A DNA stretch of 61,039 nt from Stutzerimonas kunmingensis (lineage in GTDB: Bacteria > Pseudomonadota > Gammaproteobacteria > Pseudomonadales > Pseudomonadaceae): NCBI RefSeq assembly GCF_014764705.1, contig NZ_JACXXG010000027.1, positions 1 to 61,039 on the forward strand, given 5' to 3'. Both the position numbers and the translations under genes were made by a program. Position 1 is the first letter of the stretch. The number at the start of each line of letters is the position of its first letter. This document shows positions 10,867 to 21,828 of the stretch, piece by piece. The notes under the pieces are model-generated. The model did no database searches. It had not been told where the DNA came from and saw only the letters and a program-made list of their open reading frames with translations.

Positions 10867-10938
10867 GCCCTGGCCCCTTGAGGTTATACCCGCAGCGGCC
10901 GAGGCCGGCACACTGCGGGTCGGTCGACGCTCAGTGGA

Positions 10939-12441
10939 TCAGAGTTCCGGACGCATATGCGGGAAGAGGATCACGTCGCGGATCGAAGGCGAGTTGGTCA
11001 GCAGCATCACCAGGCGATCGATGCCGATACCCTCGCCCGCGGTTGGCGGCATGCCGTACTCCAGCGCACGAACGAAGTCGGCGTCGAAGTGCATGGCCTC
11101 GTCATCGCCGGCATCCTTGTCGGCTACCTGGGCGTGGAAGCGCTCGGCCTGATCCTCGGCATCGTTGAGCTCGGAATAGGCGTTGGCGATCTCGCGGCCA
11201 CCGATAAACAGCTCGAAGCGATCTGTGACGTTGGGGTTGCGATCATTGCGTCGGGCCAGCGGCGAGACTTCGAACGGGTATTCAGTGATGAAGGTTGGCT
11301 GTTCCAGTTTGTGCTCGACCAGCTCCTCGAAAATCATCACCTGCAGCTTGCCCAGGCCTTCATGGCCGAGCAGCTTGGCGCCGGCCTTCTTGGCGATGGC
11401 ACGGGCCTTCTCGACGTCGTTCAGGTCGTCCGCGGAGATTTCCGGGTTGAACTTGAGGATCGAGTCGAACACCGACAGCCGCGCGAACGGCTCGCCGAAG
11501 TGGAACACCTTGTCGCCGTAGGGCACGTCGGTGCTGCCGAGCACGGCCTGGGCCAGCTCGCGGAACAGCTCCTCGGTCAGGTCCATGTTGTCTTCGTAGT
11601 CGGCGTAGGCCTGGTAGAACTCGAGCATGGTGAACTCGGGGTTGTGCCGGGTCGAGACGCCTTCGTTGCGGAAGTTGCGGTTGATCTCGAACACGCGCTC
11701 GAAGCCACCGACCACCAGACGCTTGAGGTAGAGCTCCGGCGCGATGCGCAGGAACATCGGCATGTCCAGCGCGTTGTGATGGGTCTCGAACGGTTTGGCC
11801 GCAGCGCCGCCGGGAATGGTCTGCAGCATCGGCGTTTCGACTTCGAGGAAGTCACGCTCGGCGAGGAACTTGCGGATATGCGAGATGACCTGGGAGCGCA
11901 CGCGGAACGTTTCGCGCACCTCCTCGTTGACCATCAGGTCGACGTAGCGCTGGCGGTAGCGCTGCTCGGTGTCGGTCAGGCCATGGAACTTGTCCGGCAG
12001 CGGGCGCAGCGACTTGGTCAGCAGGCGCACGCTGTTCATGTAGACGTACAGGTCGCCCTTGCCGGAGCGCGCCAGTGTGCCCTCGGCGGCAATGATGTCG
12101 CCCAGGTCGAAGTGCTTGACCGCCTCGACCTGCTCGGCCGGCAGCGTCTTGCGATCGACATAGACCTGGATGCGCCCGCTCATATCCTGCAGCACCATGA
12201 ATGGCCCGCGGTTGAGCATGATGCGCCCGGCGACCTTGACCGGAATGGCGGCCGCCTCCAGCTCCTCCTTGGTCTTCTCGGCGTACTGTTTCTGCAGGTC
12301 GCCTGCATAGCGGTCGCGACGGAAGTCATTGGGGAAGGCATTGCCCTGCTCGCGCACGGCAGCAAGCTTTTCCTTGCGCTGGGCAATCAGCTTGTTTTCT
12401 TCCTCTTGGATGGCGTGCTGGTTCAGCGGTTGTTCGCTCAT
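10939..12441 (-). CDS. lysS: Lysyl-tRNA synthetase, class II
   Basis: A 500-residue class II enzyme charging tRNA-Lys. The N-terminal OB-fold anticodon-binding domain (about 60-150) contains [17 protein letters not shown]. The catalytic core carries motif 2 ([13 protein letters not shown]), [16 protein letters not shown] and motif 3 ([18 protein letters not shown]). Length is standard. It sits just downstream of prfB in the same direction, as in most gammaproteobacteria. Confidence 0.98.
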   Translation of the reverse strand: MSEQPLNQHAIQEEENKLIAQRKEKLAAVREQGNAFPNDFRRDRYAGDLQKQYAEKTKEELEAAAIPVKVAGRIMLNRGPFMVLQDMSGRIQVYVDRKTLPAEQVEAVKHFDLGDIIAAEGTLARSGKGDLYVYMNSVRLLTKSLRPLPDKFHGLTDTEQRYRQRYVDLMVNEEVRETFRVRSQVISHIRKFLAERDFLEVETPMLQTIPGGAAAKPFETHHNALDMPMFLRIAPELYLKRLVVGGFERVFEINRNFRNEGVSTRHNPEFTMLEFYQAYADYEDNMDLTEELFRELAQAVLGSTDVPYGDKVFHFGEPFARLSVFDSILKFNPEISADDLNDVEKARAIAKKAGAKLLGHEGLGKLQVMIFEELVEHKLEQPTFITEYPFEVSPLARRNDRNPNVTDRFELFIGGREIANAYSELNDAEDQAERFHAQVADKDAGDDEAMHFDADFVRALEYGMPPTAGEGIGIDRLVMLLTNSPSIRDVILFPHMRPEL

Positions 12442-12505
12442 TGCGGGTCGTCCCGGTCAAATCGTTTCAATGGAGGTGCTTGCGGCTTGAGGCTTGCAGC
12501 TGCTC

Positions 12506-13601
12506 TCAGAGCCCCTGTTTCAGGCTGGCTTCGAGGTATCCGTCGATGTCGCCGTCGAGCACCTTCTGGCAATCGCTGCGCTCCACACCGGTACGCAGAT
12601 CCTTGATGCGCGAGTCGTCGAGCACGTAGGAACGGATCTGGTGCCCCCAGCCAATGTCCGACTTGCTGTCTTCCAGCGCCTGAGAGGCGGCGTTGCGCTT
12701 CTGCATTTCCAGTTCGTACAACTTGGCCCGCAGCATCTTCATGGCGGTGTCCTTGTTGGCGTGCTGGGAACGTTCGTTCTGGCAGGCCACCACGGTATTG
12801 GTCGGGACGTGGGTGATACGCACGGCCGAATCGGTGGTGTTTACGTGCTGACCACCGGCGCCGGAGGAACGGTAGGTATCGATGCGCAGGTCGGCCGGGT
12901 TGATCTCGATCTCGACCCTGTCGTCGATCTCGGGCGAGACGAACACTGCCGAGAACGAGGTGTGGCGGCGCGCGCCGGAGTCGAACGGGCTCTTGCGCAC
13001 CAGGCGGTGCACACCGATCTCGGTGCGCAACCAGCCAAAAGCATATTCACCCTTGATGTGCACCGTGGCACCCTTGATGCCGGCGACTTCGCCCTCGGAC
13101 AGCTCGACGATCTCGGCAGTGAAACCGCGCTTGTCGGCCCAGCGCAGGTACATGCGCAGCAGGATGTTCGCCCAGTCCTGCGCCTCGGTGCCGCCGGAAC
13201 CGGCCTGGATGTCCAGGTAGCAGTTATTCGGGTCCATCTCGTGGCTGAACATGCGGCGGAATTCGAGCTTTTCGAGGATTCCGCGCAGACGGTCCAGCTC
13301 GGCGGCCACATCATCAACGGCGCCTTGATCATCTTCTTCGACCGCCATGTCGAGCAGGTCGCGAGAGTCGGCAAGTCCGCCATCGAGGTCATCGATGGTT
13401 TCGACAATCTGCGCCAGGGTGGCGCGTTCACGGCCCAGGCTCTGGGCGTATTCGGGCTTGTTCCAGACGTTGGGGTCTTCGAGTTCGCGGTTTACTTCGA
13501 CGAGACGATCATGCTTCTGATCGTAGTCAAAGATACCCCCGAATTGACAGGGTGCGCTCGGACAGGTCCTTGATGCTGTTGAGGATCGGGTTGATTTCCA
13601 T
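12506..13601 (-). CDS. prfB: Peptide chain release factor 2, with programmed +1 frameshift
   Basis: RF2 recognises UGA and UAA stops. The start ATG at 13601 opens a 24-codon frame that ends in an in-frame UGA (bases 13527-13529). Translation must shift +1 at CUU-UGA, preceded by the GGGGGU Shine-Dalgarno-like stimulator, to continue at DYDQKHDRL; the full product is 364 residues. The RF2-specific SPF tripeptide is present ([12 protein letters not shown]) and the catalytic GGQ lies in [15 protein letters not shown]. The frameshift is the classical autoregulation: low RF2 favours shifting. Upstream of lysS. Confidence 0.98.
13527..13541 (-). promoter_or_regulatory. prfB programmed frameshift site
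   Basis: On the minus strand the bases read GGGGG-TAT-CTT-TGA-C: an SD-like GGGGGT three bases before the CUU slippery codon, then UGA and C, the poor-termination context. All elements of the canonical RF2 recoding signal are visible. Confidence 0.95.
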
Positions 13602-13725
13602 AGGTAGGCAGCTCTCAATCGGACGGTGCAAAAGCCGGCGATTATAACTCAGCCAACCCGTGCTGACAGCCCGCCGGACGTGCCGGCGGACGGTCAGGAG
13701 CCGGATTTGCCCTCATGACGGTCGA

Positions 13726-14442
13726 TCAGGCACTCACACCGCGTACCTGGCTTTCCAGCTCGGCTTTGAGTTGCGGATCGAGCTGCAGGCAGCGGGCAAG
13801 TTCATCCAGATAGGCACGTTCCATGAAATGCTCCTCGTCGACCATCAGCACGCTGGCCAGATACATCTCCGCAGCCATCTCCGGAGTACTGGCGGCACTG
13901 GCCACGTCAGCCGGGTCCAGCGGCTTGTTCAGCTCAGCTTCGAGCCAGTGCTGCAGATCAGCATCGGCCAGCTTGCCCAGCTCCGCCTCGATCAGCTGAC
14001 GCTCTCGGGCATCGACATGGCCGTCGGCCTTGGCCGCTGCCACCAGTGCCTTGAGAATGCCCTGGCTGTGCACCTCGACCTCTGCCGGCGGCAGGCGATC
14101 GATGGTTTGTGGCGTCTGCTGCTGCGTCCCGCCCTGCTGTGCCTGCCAGTTGCTGTACGCCTTGTAGGCCAGCACGCCGAGTGCAGCCAGACCGCCGTAG
14201 GTCACCGCCTTGCCGCCCATCTTGCGTACCTTGCGGTTGCCCAGCAGCAACCCCATGGCACCGGCCGCCAGCGCGCCGCCACCGGCACCCGACAGGGCAT
14301 TGCCGAGCGAACCGCCGCCAACGCCGGACAGCAGGTCGCTCAAACCGCCTTTGCCAGGTTTTCCGCCTGCACTGGATTGCTGCTTCTGCAGCAGGTCCTG
14401 ACCGGACCTGAGCAGTTGATCGAGAAGGCCACTGGTTTTCAT
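13726..14442 (-). CDS. DUF533 / TerB-like protein
   Basis: A 238-residue protein; the ATG at 14442 (MKTSGLLDQLL) is the natural start. The N-terminal third is glycine- and alanine-rich, with GLSDLLSGVGGGSLG and a hydrophobic segment GALAAGAMGLLLGN. The C-terminal half (about 120-235) is the helical TerB-like domain, with the acidic AAAKADGHVDARERQLI motif that in TerB binds metal. DUF533 proteins are common and membrane-associated, with no proven function. Confidence 0.85.
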   Translation of the reverse strand: MKTSGLLDQLLRSGQDLLQKQQSSAGGKPGKGGLSDLLSGVGGGSLGNALSGAGGGALAAGAMGLLLGNRKVRKMGGKAVTYGGLAALGVLAYKAYSNWQAQQGGTQQQTPQTIDRLPPAEVEVHSQGILKALVAAAKADGHVDARERQLIEAELGKLADADLQHWLEAELNKPLDPADVASAASTPEMAAEMYLASVLMVDEEHFMERAYLDELARCLQLDPQLKAELESQVRGVSA

Positions 14443-14485
14443 CGAAGTCCCCAAACGGATTGAATCAGGATTTGAACAGAAGTGC

Positions 14486-15655
<1,170 letters not shown>

Positions 15656-15690
15656 TCATGCCCAGCCCGACATCGGTGGAACTGTCTGCC

Positions 15691-17784
15691 TCAGGCAGCG
15701 CTAACCTGCACCGGCACACCGTTGAGCGCGGCATTGCCGGATACATCCAACTGGCGCTCGTCAGTCAGGTCGTTACTGCTGGCGCCCGGTTGCTGCCGGG
15801 CGATATCCATTTGCACGCCAGGACGGGCGTGGCCCCAGCCATGCGGCAGGCTGACCACGCCGGGCATCATCTCCTCGCTGGCCAGCGCCTCCACCTCGAC
15901 CACGCCGACACGGGAATGCACACGCACACGCTGGCCATCCAGCAAAGTCCGAGCAGCCATGTCCGCAGGGTGCATCAGCAGCTGGTGACGCGGCTTGCCC
16001 TTCACCAGGCGCTGGTAGTTGTGCATCCAGGAATTGTTGCTGCGTACATGCCGGCGGCCGATCAGCAGCAGCTCGTCGCTCTTGGTCTGCGGCTCGGCGG
16101 CGAAACGCTGCAGATCCTCCAGCATCAGCGCTGGCGCAGCCTGGACGCGTTGGCTCGGCGTTTTCAGGCGCCGCGCCAGATTCGGCTTGAGCGGCCCTAG
16201 ATCCAGCCCGTGGGGATGATCCTTCAGTGCTGCCAGGCTCAGCTTGCGCTCGGACTTGTCGCCGTATGGCCCATGGCGTAGCGCCAGATCCATCATTTGC
16301 TGCGGCGGCATGGTGGGCTTCAGCTCGACGCCGACCCGCACTGCGTACGCCTTAGCCAGCCCGATGAAGATTTCCCAGTCGTGCAGCGCACCCTCGGGTT
16401 TGGGCAGTACCGGCTGGTTGAAGCGGGTGACGTTGCGCACGGCGAGCAGGTTGAAGGTGGCGTCGTAATGGTCGTGCTCCAGCGGCGCGGTCGGCGGCAG
16501 GATCACGTCGGCATAGCGAGTGGTTTCGTTGATGTAGAAATCCACACTGAGCATGAACTCCAGCCCATCCAGCGCCTGCTCCAGCTTGCGCCCGTTGGGC
16601 GTGGAGAGCACCGGGTTTCCGGCCACGGTGATCAGTGCACGCACCTGCCCTTCCCCAGGTTCAAGCATCTCCTCGGCCAGTGCCGCTACCGGTAGTTCGC
16701 CGCCGTATTCAGGCAACTGCGAAACCCGGCTATGCCAGGCGGCGAAGTGGCCGCCGGAGGTGGTCTCCACCAGATCCACCGCAGGCTCGGTACACAGCGC
16801 GCCGCCGACCCGATCGAGATTGCCGGTGACCAGGTTGATCAGCTGCACCAACCACTGGCAGAGCGTGCCGAAGGCCTGGGTCGAGACGCCCATCCGCCCG
16901 TAGCAGACTGCCTTGTCCGCCGCCGCGAAATCCCGCGCCAGCTGGCGGATCTGCTCGACCGGAATCCCACAACGGGCGCTCATCGCCTCGGCGGTAAAGG
17001 CGGCGATCGCCGTGCGCACCTCCTCGATGCCGTCCAGCGGGAGCTCGCTGGTGCGCGTCAGGCCTTCCTCGAACAGAGTATTGAGCAGGCCAAACAGCAG
17101 CGCCGCGTCTTGTCCCGGCCGCACGAACATATGTTGATCGGCGATCGCTGCGGTCTCGCTGCGACGCGGGTCGACCACCACCAGCTTGCCGCCGCGGGCG
17201 CGGATCGCCTTCAGCCGCTTCTCCACGTCAGGTACGGTCATGATGCTGCCGTTGGAGGCCAGCGGGTTGCCGCCGAGGATCAGCATGAAATCGGTGTGAT
17301 CGATGTCCGGCACCGGCAGCAACAGGCCGTGGCCGTACATCAGATGGCTGGTCAGGTGATGCGGCAGCTGATCGACCGAGGTCGCGGAAAAGCGATTGCG
17401 CGTCTTCAGCAGCCCGAGAAAGTAGTTGCTGTGGGTCATCAGCCCGTAGTTGTGCACACTCGGGTTGCCCTGGTAGATGGCCACGGCATTGGCGCCGTGG
17501 CGCTCGCGGATCTCAGCCAGGCGCTCGGCGACCAATTCGTAGGCCTCCTCCCAGCTGATCGCCTGCCACTCATCGCCGCAGCGCCGCATCGGGTGGCGCA
17601 GCCGGTCAGGGTCGTTCTGGATGTCCTGCAGGGCGACAGCCTTGGGACAGATATGGCCGCGGCTGAAGCTGTCGAGGGGGTCGCCCTTGATCGAAAGGAT
17701 GCGCTCGCCTTCGGTCTGGATGGTCAGGCCGCAGATGGCTTCGCACAGGTGACAAGCACGGTGATGGACGCTGATGTCGCTCAT
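15691..17784 (-). CDS. Molybdopterin-dependent oxidoreductase of the DMSO reductase family
   Basis: A 697-residue protein. Four cysteines at 11, 14, 18 and 46 (CHLCEAIC then GHICPKA) form a [4Fe-4S] site, followed by molybdopterin domains (SWEEAYELVAERL, ILGGNPLASNGSI, VVDPRRSETA) and a C-terminal MGD-binding barrel (MHPADMAARTLLDGQRVRV). No Tat signal is seen, so it is cytosolic. No partner subunit (iron-sulphur or membrane) lies next to it, so electron donor and substrate are unclear; formate or an assimilatory reaction are possible. The ATG at 17784 starts MSDISVHH; an upstream in-frame ATG at 17799 is less likely. Confidence 0.85.
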   Translation of the reverse strand: MSDISVHHRACHLCEAICGLTIQTEGERILSIKGDPLDSFSRGHICPKAVALQDIQNDPDRLRHPMRRCGDEWQAISWEEAYELVAERLAEIRERHGANAVAIYQGNPSVHNYGLMTHSNYFLGLLKTRNRFSATSVDQLPHHLTSHLMYGHGLLLPVPDIDHTDFMLILGGNPLASNGSIMTVPDVEKRLKAIRARGGKLVVVDPRRSETAAIADQHMFVRPGQDAALLFGLLNTLFEEGLTRTSELPLDGIEEVRTAIAAFTAEAMSARCGIPVEQIRQLARDFAAADKAVCYGRMGVSTQAFGTLCQWLVQLINLVTGNLDRVGGALCTEPAVDLVETTSGGHFAAWHSRVSQLPEYGGELPVAALAEEMLEPGEGQVRALITVAGNPVLSTPNGRKLEQALDGLEFMLSVDFYINETTRYADVILPPTAPLEHDHYDATFNLLAVRNVTRFNQPVLPKPEGALHDWEIFIGLAKAYAVRVGVELKPTMPPQQMMDLALRHGPYGDKSERKLSLAALKDHPHGLDLGPLKPNLARRLKTPSQRVQAAPALMLEDLQRFAAEPQTKSDELLLIGRRHVRSNNSWMHNYQRLVKGKPRHQLLMHPADMAARTLLDGQRVRVHSRVGVVEVEALASEEMMPGVVSLPHGWGHARPGVQMDIARQQPGASSNDLTDERQLDVSGNAALNGVPVQVSAA

Positions 17785-17912
17785 TTCGGATTCCCGCATG
17801 GCGCTGTTGTTGTCCAGCCACTCTAGGCGCCACGGCCATGGGCAACAATCAGACGTCTTGACGGGGAATGGCGCTGGATTCAGCCGGCCTATCGTCAGCC
17901 GGCATGCATCGA

Positions 17913-19628
17913 TCAGCGCGGGGCGATATGCGCCACCATCAGCTGCACGCTTTCATGACCGCGGTACTCGTTGACGTCCAGCTTGTAGGCCAGCTCCGCC
18001 CAGCGCACCGTCGGATTCGGCCATATCTCGCGATCGATGTTGAAGGCGATGCCATCGAGGGTCAGCGAACCACATTCACTCTTGAGTACCAGCTTCAAAT
18101 GGCGCTCGCCAACCAGGCGCTGCTGCACCAGCTGGAACACACCATGGAACATCGGCTCGGGGAAGTGCTGCCCCCAGGGCCCGGCGTTGCGCAGCGCACG
18201 CGCCAGCTCCAGATGAAATTCCTCGACACTCAGCTGGCCGTCGGTGAGCAGCCGGCCGGTGAGATCGTCCTCGCAAAGCTGACGGCGCACTTCGGCGTCG
18301 AACGCGGCGGCGAAGGCGCCGAAGTTGGCTTGCGGCAGTGAAAGCCCGGCTGCCATGGCATGCCCGCCGAACTTGCTGATCAAGCCCGGATGCTTGGCGG
18401 CGACTGCATCCAGCGCATCGCGGATGTGAAAGCCCGGCACCGAGCGCGCCGAGCCCTTGAGCAGCCCGTCGCCAGCATCGGCGAAGGCGATGGTCGGGCG
18501 GTGGTAGCGCTCCTTCAGGCGCGAAGCCAGGATGCCGATCACACCCTGATGCCAGTCCGCCTCGAACAGGCACAGGCCGAACGGCAGGTCTTCCAGCGGC
18601 AGATCCTTGAGCTGCGCCAGCGCCTCGCGCTGCATGCCCTGCTCGATGCTCTTGCGGTCCTTGTTCAGCTCATCGAGCTGGACCGCCATATCGCGCGCCA
18701 GTGCCTCGTCCTCGCAGAGCAGGCATTCAATGCCCAGCGACATGTCATCCAGCCGCCCGGCCGCGTTGAGCCGCGGTCCGAGAATGAAGCCCAGGTCGGT
18801 AGAGGTGATGCGTCGATGATCGCGCCCCGCCACTTCGAGAATCGCCCGCAGGCCCGCCCTCGCCCGCCCCGCGCGAATTCGCGCCAATCCCTGATGGACC
18901 AGGATGCGATTGTTGGCATCCAGCGGTACCACGTCGGCGACACTGCCCAGCGCCACGAGATCCAATAGCTCAGCCAGGTTCGGCTCGGCCCAGCCCTGAC
19001 GGGTGAACCAGTCCAGCTCGCGCAGCCGTGCGCGCAGGGCCAGCAGCACATAGAAGATGACCCCGACCCCGGCGATGCACTTGCTGGGGAAGGCGCACTC
19101 AGGCTGATTGGGGTTGACGATGGCATCAGCCGCCGGCAGTTCGTGACCCGGCAGGTGATGGTCCGTGACCAGCACCTTGAGCCCTGCGGCCTTGGCCGCC
19201 GCCACGCCGTCGACGCTGGAGATGCCGTTGTCCACGGTCACCAGCAGATCGGGCTCGCGCTGCAAGGCAACGGCAACGATTTCAGGGGTCAGACCGTACC
19301 CGTACTCGAAGCGATTGGGCACCAGGTAATCGACGTGGGCAGCGCCAAGCTGGCGCAAGCCAAGTACACCCACGGTGCTGGCCGTAGCGCCATCGGCATC
19401 GAAATCGCCAACAAAGAGAATGCGCTGGCGCTTCTCCAGCGCCTCGACCAGCAACTCGACTGCCGCATCAATGCCCTTGAGCTGCTTATAAGGGATCAGC
19501 CGCGCCAACCCCTTGTCCAGCTCTGCCGCGCTGGCCACGCCACGCGCCGCGTAGAGGCGCTGCAGCAGTGGCGGCATATCGCCAAGGTCGGGCAGCTGCT
19601 CGGGCAAGGGGCGGGGTTCGATACGCAT
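17913..19628 (-). CDS. recJ: Single-stranded-DNA 5'-3' exonuclease RecJ
   Basis: A 571-residue DHH-superfamily nuclease that degrades single strands 5' to 3' in RecF-pathway recombination, mismatch repair and base excision repair. Metal-binding motifs are visible in order: FVGDFDADGATA (about 76), VTVDNGISS, VTDHHLPGHE (the DHH motif) and LGSVADVVPLDANN. DHHA1-type FGGHAMAAGLSL follows, and the C-terminal OB-like domain is complete. Length is normal. Confidence 0.97.
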   Translation of the reverse strand: MRIEPRPLPEQLPDLGDMPPLLQRLYAARGVASAAELDKGLARLIPYKQLKGIDAAVELLVEALEKRQRILFVGDFDADGATASTVGVLGLRQLGAAHVDYLVPNRFEYGYGLTPEIVAVALQREPDLLVTVDNGISSVDGVAAAKAAGLKVLVTDHHLPGHELPAADAIVNPNQPECAFPSKCIAGVGVIFYVLLALRARLRELDWFTRQGWAEPNLAELLDLVALGSVADVVPLDANNRILVHQGLARIRAGRARAGLRAILEVAGRDHRRITSTDLGFILGPRLNAAGRLDDMSLGIECLLCEDEALARDMAVQLDELNKDRKSIEQGMQREALAQLKDLPLEDLPFGLCLFEADWHQGVIGILASRLKERYHRPTIAFADAGDGLLKGSARSVPGFHIRDALDAVAAKHPGLISKFGGHAMAAGLSLPQANFGAFAAAFDAEVRRQLCEDDLTGRLLTDGQLSVEEFHLELARALRNAGPWGQHFPEPMFHGVFQLVQQRLVGERHLKLVLKSECGSLTLDGIAFNIDREIWPNPTVRWAELAYKLDVNEYRGHESVQLMVAHIAPR

Positions 19629-19654
19629 GGGATTCCAGACTCGGTGAAGGTCGT

Positions 19655-20182
19655 TTACAGGGAGGTGGCGGCGCGTGCGGCCTGATCGTACAAGCCGGAC
19701 ATGGCGCGCAGCATGCCTGCCAGGCGGTGGATCTCGTCAGGGTCGATATTGAGGTTCTCGAACGAGGCAATCAGGCATTCGCGGCGGATGTCGGCGTATT
19801 CCTGGCAGAGCGCGCGGCCCTTTTCGGTGGTGCGATAGAACATTTCCTTGCCCTGCTTGGCACCTTCCACCAGGCCGAGTTTGCTCAGCTTCTTCAGCGC
19901 GTAGGTCACGGTGTGCGTGTCTTCCACGTTGAGCAGCAGGCAGATGTCTGCCTGTCGCTTGGCGCGGCCGCGACTGGCGAGGTTGTGCAGCACCATGACG
20001 TCCAGCGCGTTCATCTCTACCGTGCCGCAGGCCTGCATGCAGCGCTCCATCCAGCGCATCAGCGCGGCGCTGGCGACAATGATGCCGTACTCCAGTTCAG
20101 ACAGTTCCTGGGACTGCTCGGCAAGGTGCGCCGAAGCAACGATCGAAGATCGCAACGGACGAGGGCTTTTGGCGTCAACCAT
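19655..20182 (-). CDS. MarR-like winged-helix transcriptional regulator
   Basis: A 175-residue protein. The ATG at 20182 is preceded by AGGAA. A winged-helix domain spans about 45-140 (NALDVMVLHNLASRGRAKRQADICLLLNVEDTHT split by helices, then YALKKLSKLGLVE). It is divergent from the pxp cluster, with a palindromic AT-rich site between them, so the simplest reading is that it controls pxpABC and itself. Ligand unknown; 5-oxoproline would be a logical guess. Confidence 0.8.
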   Translation of the reverse strand: MVDAKSPRPLRSSIVASAHLAEQSQELSELEYGIIVASAALMRWMERCMQACGTVEMNALDVMVLHNLASRGRAKRQADICLLLNVEDTHTVTYALKKLSKLGLVEGAKQGKEMFYRTTEKGRALCQEYADIRRECLIASFENLNIDPDEIHRLAGMLRAMSGLYDQAARAATSL

Positions 20183-20289
20183 CTTGAGTTCCTGACTGAT
20201 GAAGCGGCAGCGCCGTTCGTATCGATGGGGCGGGCAAGGATACAGCAATGTCCGTTCAGGCACTTCAGACGCCCAACGGAAGAAATACG

Positions 20290-20317
20290 TTGATAATTTA
20301 TCAATACTTTATCAATG
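20290..20317. promoter_or_regulatory. Candidate operator for the MarR-like regulator
   Basis: TTGATAATTTATCAA (20290-20304) is a perfect palindrome with 7-bp arms around one central base, followed by a third half-site TTTATCAATG. It stands out as AT-rich in a GC-rich region, between the divergent regulator gene and pxpA. Confidence 0.55.
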
Positions 20318-20374
20318 TATCGATCCTCGACACCGCCGAAAACGCACCAGTCCATTTCGAAAGGAGCAGCCATC

Positions 20375-21124
20375 GTGAGTCGTCTCTTACTCAATTGCGA
20401 CATAGGGGAAAGCTTCGGCGCCTGGACCATGGGCCTGGATGCCGAGGTGATGCCTTTCATCGACTGCGCCAATGTCGCCTGCGGCTTCCACGCGTCCGAT
20501 CCGCAGATCATGCGGCGCACGGTCGCATTGGCACGCAAGCATGATGTGCGCATCGGCGCCCATCCGGCCTATCCGGATCTGGTCGGCTTCGGCCGGCGCT
20601 CCATGGCCTGCAGCCCGGCCGAAGTGGAGAACATGCTGCTCTACCAGATCGGCGCGCTCGACGGCATCTGCCGCGCTGAAGGCACGCAGGTCCGCTACGT
20701 CAAACCCCACGGTGCGCTGTACAACGACATGATGCGCCAGCCCGACCTGCTGCGCGCAGTGATGAGCGCCATCAAGGCCTACAGCGCCAACCTGCCGCTG
20801 ATGCTGATGTCCACCCGCGACAACAGCACGAGCCAGGCGCTGGCGGAAGAAATGGGCATCACCCTGTGGTTTGAAGTGTTCGCCGACCGCGCCTATGACG
20901 CCGCCGGCATGCTTGTTTCGCGCAGCCTGCCAGGCGCCGTCCACCACGATGCAGAAACCGTTGCCGACCAGGCCCTGCGCCTGGCCAAGGGCGAGGCGCT
21001 GATTGCGAGCGATGGCAGCGCGCTGATTCTGCAGGCCGATACCCTCTGCGTGCATGGCGACAACGCCGGTTCCATAGCCGCCGTCCAGCGCATCCGTCAG
21101 GCGCTGCAGGCGCTTCCCGCATGA
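20375..21124 (+). CDS. pxpA: 5-oxoprolinase subunit A (LamB/YcsF family)
   Basis: A 249-residue protein. The start is the GTG at 20375, nine bases after AAGGAG, giving a product that begins with the family's [14 protein letters not shown]. PxpA with PxpB and PxpC makes the prokaryotic ATP-dependent 5-oxoprolinase, converting the damage product 5-oxo-L-proline to glutamate. Further motifs: [28 protein letters not shown] and [12 protein letters not shown]. It overlaps pxpB by 4 bases, so the three subunits are translationally coupled. Confidence 0.95.
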   Translation: MSRLLLNCDIGESFGAWTMGLDAEVMPFIDCANVACGFHASDPQIMRRTVALARKHDVRIGAHPAYPDLVGFGRRSMACSPAEVENMLLYQIGALDGICRAEGTQVRYVKPHGALYNDMMRQPDLLRAVMSAIKAYSANLPLMLMSTRDNSTSQALAEEMGITLWFEVFADRAYDAAGMLVSRSLPGAVHHDAETVADQALRLAKGEALIASDGSALILQADTLCVHGDNAGSIAAVQRIRQALQALPA

Positions 21125-21828
21125 AGCCGCGGATCGAAGTGGTCGGCGTCGACAGCCTGTTGCTGCGCCTGTTCGATCAGATTGATGAAGACAACATGCC
21201 CTGGATGCTCGCCGCCAGTCAGCGTGTGCGCGAAACCTTCGGCGCGGCACTGGTCGATCTGGTGCCCTCCTACACCACGCTGCTAGTGCACTACGACCTG
21301 ACCCAACTGGACGACCTGCAGGCTCGCCAGCACCTTCACCAAGCGCTCGCGGGTCTGCAGCCCGCCGCCGCCGAAACCGCGCGCCAGCATGAAATCCCGG
21401 TGTGGTACGACGCCAGCGTCGGCCCCGAGCTACGAGCGCTAGGCAAGCGCAGCGGACTCGGTGTAGCTGGCGTGATCGAGCAACACAGCGCGCATATCTA
21501 TCAGGTATTCGCCCTAGGCTTTGCACCGGGCTTCGCCTTTCTCGGGCTGGTCGATGAGCGTCTGGCTAGCCCGCGCCTGGCCACACCACGCAAGCAGGTG
21601 CCGGCCGGAAGCCTGGGCATCGCCGATCGGCAGACCGCCATATATCCGCTGGTATCGCCGGGTGGCTGGAATCTGATCGGGCGCAGCCCGGTTCGTCTGT
21701 TCGACCGCGAGCTCGACGACTATAGCCTGTGGCAACCAGGCGACCGGGTGCGCTTCGTGCCCATCGAGCGCGCCGAATTCATCCGCTTGGGCGGCAACGA
21801 CAGTCCTTTTCAGGAGACTGCCGTATGA
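21121..21828 (+). CDS. pxpB: 5-oxoprolinase subunit B (carboxyltransferase-like KipI family)
   Basis: A 235-residue KipI-type protein, second subunit of 5-oxoprolinase. The C-terminal half has the expected [26 protein letters not shown] and [28 protein letters not shown] is the usual late motif. Its ATG overlaps the pxpA stop and its own stop overlaps the pxpC start (ATGA), so the operon is tightly packed. Confidence 0.95.
   Translation: MKPRIEVVGVDSLLLRLFDQIDEDNMPWMLAASQRVRETFGAALVDLVPSYTTLLVHYDLTQLDDLQARQHLHQALAGLQPAAAETARQHEIPVWYDASVGPELRALGKRSGLGVAGVIEQHSAHIYQVFALGFAPGFAFLGLVDERLASPRLATPRKQVPAGSLGIADRQTAIYPLVSPGGWNLIGRSPVRLFDRELDDYSLWQPGDRVRFVPIERAEFIRLGGNDSPFQETAV

Noticed and set aside
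10957..12606. 549-codon plus-strand open frame opposite lysS
   Set aside because: It mirrors the lysS gene on the other strand. Long antisense frames are expected in GC-rich DNA, and the translation has no family character.
12494..13573. 359-codon plus-strand frame opposite prfB
   Set aside because: Shadow of prfB; the real gene has GGQ and SPF motifs on the minus strand.
16732..17826. 364-codon plus-strand frame opposite the molybdopterin enzyme
   Set aside because: Shadow frame with low-complexity composition, no start context and no motif.
20387..21526. 379-codon minus-strand frame opposite pxpA and pxpB
   Set aside because: Antisense to two well-supported, overlapping genes.
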